The notes beneath the pieces are model-generated. The model ran no database searches and had not been told where the DNA came from. It worked only from the letters and a program-made list of their open reading frames with translations. The translations under genes and the position numbers were made by a program. Positions 6,779 through 11,912 of a stretch of DNA of 11,912 nt are shown piece after piece. The DNA is from Euryarchaeota archaeon UBA23 (lineage in GTDB: Archaea > Thermoplasmatota > Poseidoniia > Poseidoniales > Thalassarchaeaceae): NCBI GenBank assembly GCA_002498725.1, contig DAIJ01000012.1:15024-26935 (forward strand), in the 5' to 3' direction. Within the stretch, counting starts at the first letter, position 1, and every line of letters starts with the position of its first letter.

Positions 6779-7696
6779 ATGGCATATACAGAAGTTAGTC
6801 TAGATGAGGCAAATGAGTTATTGAATTCGGCTGGCCTCTCCGAAGCACAAAAAATTGAGGAGTTGAAAGGCGGTTGGGCGAATTCGAATTATGTTCTTTC
6901 TTTGAAAGATGGTTCTAAAATGGTGCTAAAAGTATGGGATGATCGCCCTCCTGAAGAAGTTCGTTTGGTGTTGGAAACTACTGCATGGATTGGAAAACAT
7001 CGAATTCCGACGCCAATGCCTGTAAAGTTTGAAAATGGAGAGTATATGGTTTTGAAGAATGATTTTTCTTGGATATTAATGCCTTATGTCGAGGGTGAAT
7101 GGTTGGCTTCTGATTACGACTCCTTATTTGCTCTTGGAAAAGTTCAGGCTGAACTTCATGAAATACCATTACCAGGACATATCCGTGGGTCCTTTTCGAT
7201 GGGTTTTGATTTATGGGAAAAAATGTTTGAATATGCAGAAAAAGAAGACCTAGATTCTGATTTTATAGATATGTTAAGGCGACAAATGGGGGTTCTGAAA
7301 CCTAAACTTTTAGTCGATTTGCCACAAGGAATTTTACATGGTGATTTATTTCCTGATAATGTTCTTGGATCAGGAGGGAATATATCAGGGATCCTTGATT
7401 TTGAAGAGGTTTTCTTGGGCCCTAAAGCATTTGATTTAGTAATGAGTTTTGTTGGTTTTGGATGGAAAGATGGGGTGCCGATTGAAGAAAGATGGCGTGC
7501 TCTATTGGATGGTTATGAGTCGTTTCGACCTCTGGGTGAGAAAGAGAAAATGGCTTTGAGTGATTTGCATCGTTATGCTACTCTATCTATCGCCGCATGG
7601 CGATATTGGAAATTTGTAATGATTATGCCTCCTTCAGAACACTCTGATCGATATCTGGAGATGGTTGGCCGTCTGGATAAGGATTTACCATTTTGA
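6779..7696 (+). CDS. APH-fold small-molecule kinase (hydroxylysine/ethanolamine- or homoserine-kinase-like)
   Basis: The 305-aa protein has the aminoglycoside-phosphotransferase/choline-kinase fold. It shows a nucleotide loop GGWANSNYVL (31-40), an ATP-binding lysine K51 in MVLKVW, the catalytic loop ILHGDLFPDN (185-194, with Asp189 and Asn194) and the metal-binding aspartate D207 in SGILDFEEV. I chose the ATG at 6779, preceded by AGGGGAG at five-base spacing, over an ATG at 6752 inside the upstream gene. The NSNY loop, LPQGILHGDLFPDNVL and C-terminal AAWRYWKF resemble type II homoserine kinase (ThrB2), which would feed the divergent threonine synthase. Placement directly after a phospho-lyase instead recalls the hydroxylysine kinase/phospho-lyase pair. 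Both readings stand; family membership is firm, substrate is not. True antibiotic resistance is unlikely in this context. Confidence 0.87.
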   Translation: MAYTEVSLDEANELLNSAGLSEAQKIEELKGGWANSNYVLSLKDGSKMVLKVWDDRPPEEVRLVLETTAWIGKHRIPTPMPVKFENGEYMVLKNDFSWILMPYVEGEWLASDYDSLFALGKVQAELHEIPLPGHIRGSFSMGFDLWEKMFEYAEKEDLDSDFIDMLRRQMGVLKPKLLVDLPQGILHGDLFPDNVLGSGGNISGILDFEEVFLGPKAFDLVMSFVGFGWKDGVPIEERWRALLDGYESFRPLGEKEKMALSDLHRYATLSIAAWRYWKFVMIMPPSEHSDRYLEMVGRLDKDLPF

Positions 7697-7759
7697 TACG
7701 GCCGATGGGTTCTTGAAAAGAAAAGAATACGAGCAAGTAACCGAAGTGGAGATAGATGA

Positions 7760-8227
7760 ATGAAAGCCACCGTTCACTCAATCAATATTAGTAAAGAGGG
7801 AGGCGTTCCTAAGTTGCCAATTGGAGAAGCAACAATTCTAGTTACTGGAATTGATGGCGACTATAATCGATTTAGATCTGAGAAGAAAGGAGGTATTGGC
7901 ACTCGTGCCGTGACTCTCTTTTCATTGGAAATAATTCATCAATTACAGAAAGAAGGTCATTCTATTGATGTCGGAACCACCGGAGAAAATATTACTGTTG
8001 AAGGAGTAGATTGGTCTTCTCTTTCTGCTGGAACTCGAATGATGATTGGGGATGCAATGTTAGAGCTAAGCGAGCCTACCGCTCCTTGTAGTAAAATAGG
8101 TAAGTCATTTGTTAAAGGGGCATTTTCAAGAATTGATCATGATTTGGAAGTTGGTTGGTCAAGATGGTCTGCTTCTGTAATTGATGAAGGTCATGTCGAA
8201 GTAGGCAGTCAAATCATCATCCTTTGA
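7760..8227 (+). CDS. Stand-alone MOSC domain protein
   Basis: The 155-aa protein is one MOSC domain. GIGTRAVTLFS (45-55) is followed by the core GTTGENITVEGVDWSSL (73-89), GTRMMIGDAMLELSEPTAPC (91-110) and the conserved cysteine Cys110. MOSC domains occur at the C-terminus of molybdenum-cofactor sulfurases and as small proteins (YiiM, YuaD types), where the cysteine is linked to sulfur transfer or molybdenum-cofactor binding and, in some cases, reduction of N-hydroxylated compounds. No molybdenum-cofactor genes are visible here, so the reaction is open. GTGGAGAT lies about seven bases before the ATG. The gene is 63 bp after the kinase and 37 bp before the ABC ATPase on the same strand, so co-transcription is plausible but less certain than for the tighter pairs. 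Confidence 0.88.
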   Translation: MKATVHSINISKEGGVPKLPIGEATILVTGIDGDYNRFRSEKKGGIGTRAVTLFSLEIIHQLQKEGHSIDVGTTGENITVEGVDWSSLSAGTRMMIGDAMLELSEPTAPCSKIGKSFVKGAFSRIDHDLEVGWSRWSASVIDEGHVEVGSQIIIL

Positions 8228-8264
8228 CCGGTTGTTTCTTCTCCTAGAAGCCGATCGATAGATT

Positions 8265-9203
8265 GTGTCCGAGGCGGCTATCGTTGCAACAGGGTTGAGT
8301 AAGGCGTTTGGTGATTTAGTTGCTGTCGACAATATTGACCTAGAAGTAGAAAGTGGAATTTGTTTCGGATTACTCGGACCAAACGGGGCTGGAAAAACCA
8401 CTATGATTCGGATGTTGCAGGCATCTTCACCCCTCAGTGGAGGGTCTTTGCAAGTATTAGGTAAAGATGTAGAAAAAGATGGACGGGAGGTTCGTTCAAG
8501 AATAGGAGTTGTGCCGCAGGAAGATAATCTCGATCCTGATTTTACTGCTGAATACAATCTTATTGTATATTCAAGATATTACGGAATCGGGAGTAAAGAG
8601 GCTCGTAAAAAGGCGGAAAAATTATTGAATGAGGTTGGACTTTCTGAAAAAGCAGGTGAAAAAATAACCAATCTTTCAGGAGGCATGAAGAGGAGATTGA
8701 TTGTTGCACGTGGATTAATTAATGATCCTGAATTATTAATTCTGGATGAGCCGACTACAGGATTGGATCCGCAAGCACGCCATCGAGTATGGGATCAAAT
8801 TCGCAACTACAGAAGATCTGGCAAAACTGTTTTGCTAACCACACATTATATGGATGAGGCTGAATTGTTATGTGACGATTTGGCAATAGTTGATTCGGGG
8901 CAAATATTGGTCAGAGGGGCACCTCGTAAGTTGATTCAGGAAACGGTTGGAAGAGAAGCGATTGAGTTTGTAGCGTCACCTTTTGAAGGCGGAGATGATG
9001 CACTCGATAATATTCAGTCGCGCTCAAAGGATTTGAATCTGAAATATAGCAGAATCGCGGATAGAATTATTGTTTATGGGGACGATATTGAAACTCTTGC
9101 TTCTGAATATGAAGATGATAATAGAATAAATGATTTGATTCGGCGGAGGTCGACTCTTGAAGATGTATTTTTGCAACTAACAGGACGAAAATTAAGGGAG
9201 TGA
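8265..9203 (+). CDS. ABC exporter ATPase, NodI/DrrA-like
   Basis: Complete 312-aa ABC ATPase that would power the permease encoded four bases downstream. Visible motifs are Walker A GPNGAGKT (38-45), Q-loop Q85 (VVPQEDNLDP), signature LSGGM (137-141), Walker B LLILDEP (157-163) and H-loop His194 (LTTHYMDEAE). The C-terminal end RRRSTLEDVFLQLTGRKLRE is characteristic of the NodI/DrrA group that partners ABC-2 permeases. The start is GTG at 8265: an in-frame TAG at 8259-8261 excludes anything longer, and the first ATG downstream would remove Walker A. Substrates of this group include lipo-oligosaccharides (NodIJ) and drugs (DrrAB); the substrate here is unknown. Confidence 0.93.
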   Translation: MSEAAIVATGLSKAFGDLVAVDNIDLEVESGICFGLLGPNGAGKTTMIRMLQASSPLSGGSLQVLGKDVEKDGREVRSRIGVVPQEDNLDPDFTAEYNLIVYSRYYGIGSKEARKKAEKLLNEVGLSEKAGEKITNLSGGMKRRLIVARGLINDPELLILDEPTTGLDPQARHRVWDQIRNYRRSGKTVLLTTHYMDEAELLCDDLAIVDSGQILVRGAPRKLIQETVGREAIEFVASPFEGGDDALDNIQSRSKDLNLKYSRIADRIIVYGDDIETLASEYEDDNRINDLIRRRSTLEDVFLQLTGRKLRE

Positions 9204-9207
9204 TTGT

Positions 9208-10002
9208 ATGAAAGAAATCTTTGGCGTGTCGCCCAAAATGGTTGCTGCTGTTTGGCGTCGACATGCCGACGTCTGGGTTAGAACTTGGAAAACAAATTTG
9301 TTGCCTCCTTTGCTAGAACCGATCCTTTACTTGTTAGGATTTGGATTTGGAGTTGGGGCCTATATTAATGAAATGGGGGGAGTAAGTTATGTCGAATTTA
9401 TTGCTCCTTCTATTCTTGCTATTTCAATGATGTTCGGGGCGTTTTTTGAGGCGACATATGCCGCTTTCATTCGGATGTATTACCAAAGAACTTGGCAGGC
9501 AATTTCCGCAACTCCTGCTTCTGCAGAGGATGTTTTGGTTGCTGAATTGTTCTGGGCTGCAACAAAATCGGCCGCTAATGCAACACTTATGACGCTCGCC
9601 ATAATCTTCGTTGGTTTGATTGTTGACATACAATTGTTATCTTGGACTGGTGCTTTGATGATGCCTGTTGTTGCAATACCAATTGGTTTGATGTTCGCTG
9701 GAATGGGTTTGATATTGACTTCTTATACTCCCTCTATTGATTGGTTTAATATTCCATTTTTCCTTTTCATCAATCCTATGTTCATACTCGCTGGAACATT
9801 CTTTCCTCTTGATGAATTTCCTGAAATAGCTCAAAATATAGCTCTATGTCTACCATTGACACATGCGGCCCTAATTACACGATCTCTTGCATATGGCGAT
9901 GGTTTTGCAGATGTGCTTCCATCTGTTGCTTACGTGGCAGCACTCATGCCAATAATGATGTATTTAGGGATTTTAAAATCAAGGAAAAGAATTGTTTCTT
10001 GA
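9208..10002 (+). CDS. ABC-2 type permease, NodJ-like
   Basis: The 264-aa integral membrane protein has about six hydrophobic segments (roughly 35-53, 62-86, 116-138, 148-170, 178-198, 238-256), typical for an ABC-2 permease acting as a homodimer with the upstream ATPase. The cytoplasmic region after the second helix, FEATYAAFIRMYYQRTWQAI (80-99), and VAELFWAATKSAANAT (111-126) match the pattern I recall for NodJ, the nodulation lipo-oligosaccharide exporter permease, rather than generic ABC-2 proteins. LAGTFFPLDEFP (194-205), before the last helix, is also typical of the family. The ATG is preceded by GGGAGTG, with only 4 bp after the ATPase stop, so the two subunits are translationally coupled. 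It appears to be the last protein gene of this run before the tRNA. Confidence 0.92.
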   Translation: MKEIFGVSPKMVAAVWRRHADVWVRTWKTNLLPPLLEPILYLLGFGFGVGAYINEMGGVSYVEFIAPSILAISMMFGAFFEATYAAFIRMYYQRTWQAISATPASAEDVLVAELFWAATKSAANATLMTLAIIFVGLIVDIQLLSWTGALMMPVVAIPIGLMFAGMGLILTSYTPSIDWFNIPFFLFINPMFILAGTFFPLDEFPEIAQNIALCLPLTHAALITRSLAYGDGFADVLPSVAYVAALMPIMMYLGILKSRKRIVS

Positions 10003-10049
10003 TCTAATTAATGACTTCGACATTTTACTTTCAGGTGAACGTGATTGTG

Positions 10050-10057
10050 AAATATGT
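10050..10057 (+). promoter_or_regulatory. TATA-like box upstream of tRNA-Leu
   Basis: AAATATGT lies 23-30 bases before the first base of the tRNA, the usual distance for an archaeal TATA element driving a tRNA gene. It suggests the tRNA has its own promoter instead of depending on read-through from the exporter genes. Support is positional only. Confidence 0.4.
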
Positions 10058-10079
10058 ATGTGTATCCCTCCGACTATAA

Positions 10080-10164
10080 GCAGAGGTACCCGAGTGGTCA
10101 AAGGGGCTGGGATGAGGTCCCAGTGCGTAGTGCTTCGCAGGTTCAAATCCTGCCCTCTGCACCA
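10080..10164 (+). tRNA. tRNA-Leu (anticodon GAG), CCA encoded
   Basis: A full cloverleaf can be drawn. The acceptor stem GCAGAGG (10080-10086) pairs with CCTCTGC (10154-10160). The D arm has CCC/GGG around GAGTGGTCAAA. The anticodon stem CTGGG/CCCAG encloses the loop ATGAGGT, with anticodon GAG reading CUC/CUU leucine codons. The T arm GCAGG/CCTGC encloses TTCAAAT. The variable region TGCGTAGTGCTTC (13 nt) can form a 3-bp stem (GCG/TGC), as expected for the long variable arm of class II leucine tRNAs. Discriminator A and CCA are encoded. There is no intron. Confidence 0.96.
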
Positions 10165-10166
10165 CC

Positions 10167-10170
10167 TTTT
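10167..10170 (+). terminator. Short T-run after tRNA-Leu
   Basis: TTTT follows two bases after the encoded CCA. It is short but in the right place for termination of an archaeal tRNA transcript. The same AT-rich stretch (CTTTTACAA) could serve as part of a promoter for the esterase gene beginning at 10218. Confidence 0.3.
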
Positions 10171-10217
10171 ACAATGTCTATTTTGGAGGCATGTTCTTAG
10201 ATGAAAGGGGTGGGTAC

Positions 10218-11912
10218 ATGACCGTGGAACGAGGTCCCAAGGTAGCGTTACTCTTGTGCCTAATTTTATTGGTACAAGGGATGAATGCAATTCAAGAAGG
10301 AGGACTTTTGGATTCTGAAAAGATTCTTTTGACAGAGAGAGAGGAAGAATATGGACCTATAGAATACACAGATGAGCATTCAACTGTTAGCATAGGCCCT
10401 TCAGATAGACAGACTACTTTGAGGATGCCTGGAAATCACGACTACAGTCGCCGTCTGCCCCTAGTTGTAGCCTTACATGGGTATTCGGGTAATGGTGCAG
10501 GTAACGCTGCATACATGCACCTATACGATAGTGTACATGAAAATGAGCATTTACTCTTGGCACCTGATGGAAACCTCAACTGGTTCGGAATGCGATATTG
10601 GAATGCTACAGATGCTTGCTGCAACTATTTCAACAGCAATGTGGACGATGTTGGATACCTCGTTGGTCTAATCGATGAGGCTATCCAAAACTACGGCGCT
10701 GACCCTGATGGAATAATCGTCACTGGTCTGTCGAATGGTGGCTTCATGAGTCATCGTATGGCCTGTGATGTTGGCTATATGATTCGAGCTATTGTCGCTC
10801 TCAACGGAGTTACCTGGGATGATTTCTCTGATTGTAGCGATACGGGAAGGCCTGACGTCCTACATGTACATTCAACTAATGACGGTGTCATCCTATACGA
10901 CGGCGGGTCTATTGCATTTAGCGGAGAATACCCCTCTGCCATCGAGACCGTTGTTAATTGGGCTGATAGGTCGGAGTGTGAATCTACTTGGACTTACTTG
11001 GGTACTAGAGATATTTCGGGAGATGATGGAGTTGATGAGACTGATGAATTTGAATTTCTCAATTGTAACTCGGGAAATAGAGTTGCTCATTGGAGAATAA
11101 ATGAGGGGGTGCATGTTCCTCCTCTAAACGAGCCGGGGTGGGCTGACCAAACGATTAGTTGGGCTCTTTCTGGATTTGTTAGAGATTCGGATGGCGATGG
11201 ATATCGTGATGATGTTGATGCTTTTATCTACAATCCAAACGAATGGATTGACTCGGATGGAGATGGGGTGGGAGATAATTCTGATGTGTTTCCGAGTGAT
11301 GAATCCGAATGGGCAGACAGTGACGGAGATGGGGTGGGAGATAACTCCGATGTGTTTCCTGATGACTCAAATGAATGGGTTGATGCCGATGATGACGGAA
11401 TAGGAGATAACTCCGATCTAGATGATGATAATGACGGAGTAAATGATGCAGATGATGCGTTTCCTTTTGATTCGAGTGAGTGGGATGATACTGATGGAGA
11501 TGGTATAGGAAACAACGAAGATTTAGATGACGATGGAGACGGATGGAGAGATTCTGAGGACTCATTTCCACTTGATGCAACGGAATACTTCGACTCAGAT
11601 GACGATGGCATTGGAGACAATGCGGATCTTGATGACGATAACGACGGTTGGAGCGATCAAGAAGAACTAGAATGTCAAACAAATACTAACAATTCTTCTC
11701 AATTTCCTCTTGATTCGGATAGTGATGGAATCTGCGACCCAATTGATCCTGATGACGATAATGATGGAGTTGTTGATGGTGATGATGTATTCCCTCTGGA
11801 TCCAGAAGAATGGTCGGATAGTGATGAGGACGGAGTTGGAGATAATTCCGATGTGTTTCCTACTGATGATTCAGAATGGCTAGATTCAGATGGAGATGGG
11901 GTGGGAGATAAT
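10218..11912 (+). CDS. Secreted CE1/PHB-depolymerase-like esterase with thrombospondin type-3 tail (3' end outside window)
   Basis: An uninterrupted frame of 565 codons runs from ATG 10218 (AAGGGGTGGG just upstream) to the window edge. Residues 1-24 are a signal peptide: basic start, hydrophobic VALLLCLILLVQG, then MNA before probable cleavage. Residues about 55-315 are an alpha/beta-hydrolase like LpqC/poly(3-hydroxybutyrate) depolymerase and feruloyl esterases (CE1). They show the oxyanion-hole strand VVALHGYSGNG (His87), a conserved Cys134-Cys135 in NATDACCNYF, the nucleophile Ser172 in TGLSNGGFMSHRMAC, probable acid Asp222 in HVHSTNDGV and probable base His299 in EGVHVPP. From residue 322 the protein is Asp-rich Ca2+-binding type-3 repeats. 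It probably hydrolyses polymer or ester substrates outside the cell; the exact substrate is unknown. The C-terminus, where a membrane or S-layer anchor would lie, is not in the window. Confidence 0.92.
   Translation, partial: MTVERGPKVALLLCLILLVQGMNAIQEGGLLDSEKILLTEREEEYGPIEYTDEHSTVSIGPSDRQTTLRMPGNHDYSRRLPLVVALHGYSGNGAGNAAYMHLYDSVHENEHLLLAPDGNLNWFGMRYWNATDACCNYFNSNVDDVGYLVGLIDEAIQNYGADPDGIIVTGLSNGGFMSHRMACDVGYMIRAIVALNGVTWDDFSDCSDTGRPDVLHVHSTNDGVILYDGGSIAFSGEYPSAIETVVNWADRSECESTWTYLGTRDISGDDGVDETDEFEFLNCNSGNRVAHWRINEGVHVPPLNEPGWADQTISWALSGFVRDSDGDGYRDDVDAFIYNPNEWIDSDGDGVGDNSDVFPSDESEWADSDGDGVGDNSDVFPDDSNEWVDADDDGIGDNSDLDDDNDGVNDADDAFPFDSSEWDDTDGDGIGNNEDLDDDGDGWRDSEDSFPLDATEYFDSDDDGIGDNADLDDDNDGWSDQEELECQTNTNNSSQFPLDSDSDGICDPIDPDDDNDGVVDGDDVFPLDPEEWSDSDEDGVGDNSDVFPTDDSEWLDSDGDGVGDN
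11182..11912 (+). repeat. Thrombospondin type-3 / Ca2+-binding Asp-rich repeat tract
   Basis: About 243 residues of tandem, imperfect units of the form DSDGDGVGDNSDVFPxDxxEWx. The shortest unit is 22 residues (66 bp); others carry an extra DLDDDNDGV segment. DxDxDG loops bind calcium in thrombospondin-type repeats. The exact 20-nt string GGAGATGGGGTGGGAGATAA recurs at 11259, 11325 and 11892, the first two 66 bp apart. One unit departs from the pattern with Cys residues (ELECQTNTNN...DGICDPIDPDDD). The tract continues past the window. Confidence 0.93.

Noticed and set aside
6207..6785. 192-codon minus-strand frame opposite the phospho-lyase
   Set aside because: Antisense to the conserved PLP-binding region; composition is that of a shadow frame and no start site is evident.
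6779..7696. Aminoglycoside antibiotic-resistance phosphotransferase
   Set aside because: The APH fold is shared by many metabolic kinases; loop motifs and context favour a homoserine- or hydroxylysine/ethanolamine-type kinase.
9979..10290. Minus-strand open frame of about 103 codons over the tRNA region
   Set aside because: It runs through the whole tRNA-Leu and the ends of two real genes; its sequence is just the reverse of the tRNA.
10477..11403. Several plus-strand open frames in other phases (10477-10671, 10792-11100, 11176-11403)
   Set aside because: They overlap the clearly supported esterase frame, which carries signal peptide, catalytic motifs and repeats and runs uninterrupted to the window end.
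11224..11682. Two long open frames on the minus strand inside the repeat tract (His/Leu-rich and Ser/Pro-rich)
   Set aside because: They are antisense shadows of the GAT/GAC-rich Asp repeat coding sequence; low complexity, no start signals, and the plus-strand frame continues unbroken as type-3 repeats.
1..11912. Mobile elements, CRISPR arrays, phage or defence genes
   Set aside because: No transposase or integrase motifs, terminal inverted repeats, spaced direct repeats or phage proteins seen; the only tandem repeats are the protein-coding type-3 units.

Overview
The window most resembles a genome fragment from a planktonic marine euryarchaeon of the Marine Group II (Poseidoniales) or III type. 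Four things point there: a secreted protein ending in a long Asp-rich thrombospondin type-3 tail of the 'DSDGDGVGDNSDVFP..EW' kind; an archaeal-type PINA-like (COG1855-type) ATPase with a C-terminal KH domain; gene starts with only weak Shine-Dalgarno signals; and moderate GC with compact, short-spaced genes. The assignment rests on pattern recognition, not on a database search.

Layout. Bases 1-711 (+) hold the 3' part of an unrecognised membrane protein cut by the window edge. It converges on a minus-strand block at 728-4225 that reads right to left: threonine synthase (thrC), a three-helix membrane protein of about 108 aa, a PINA-like P-loop ATPase with a KH domain but no N-terminal PIN nuclease domain, and a small two-helix membrane protein with a DUF898-like motif. 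A perfect 8-bp inverted repeat (5-nt centre) lies just upstream of the last gene, where its transcription start would be expected.

From 4280 a plus-strand, operon-like run begins, divergent from thrC across only about 54 bp: a GT-B (GT4-type) glycosyltransferase; a class-III PLP enzyme that strongly resembles the ETNPPL/PHYKPL phospho-lyases; an APH-fold small-molecule kinase; a stand-alone MOSC protein; and an ABC-2 exporter pair resembling NodI/NodJ (ATPase then permease). The first three genes are tightly coupled (4-bp overlap, then a 10-bp gap). The ATPase and permease are also coupled (4-bp gap). A tRNA-Leu(GAG) gene with encoded CCA follows. The last gene is a secreted CE1/PHB-depolymerase-like esterase fused to type-3 repeats; it runs off the right edge.

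How the genes may work together. The kinase/phospho-lyase pair is the most informative association: such a pair phosphorylates an amino-alcohol or hydroxy-amino acid and then eliminates phosphate and ammonia. A competing reading is that the kinase is a type II homoserine kinase supplying O-phosphohomoserine to the divergent threonine synthase. The glycosyltransferase and NodIJ-like exporter allow, but do not prove, a role in making and exporting a modified glycan or lipid. I see no mobile elements, CRISPR arrays, phage genes or known defence systems.
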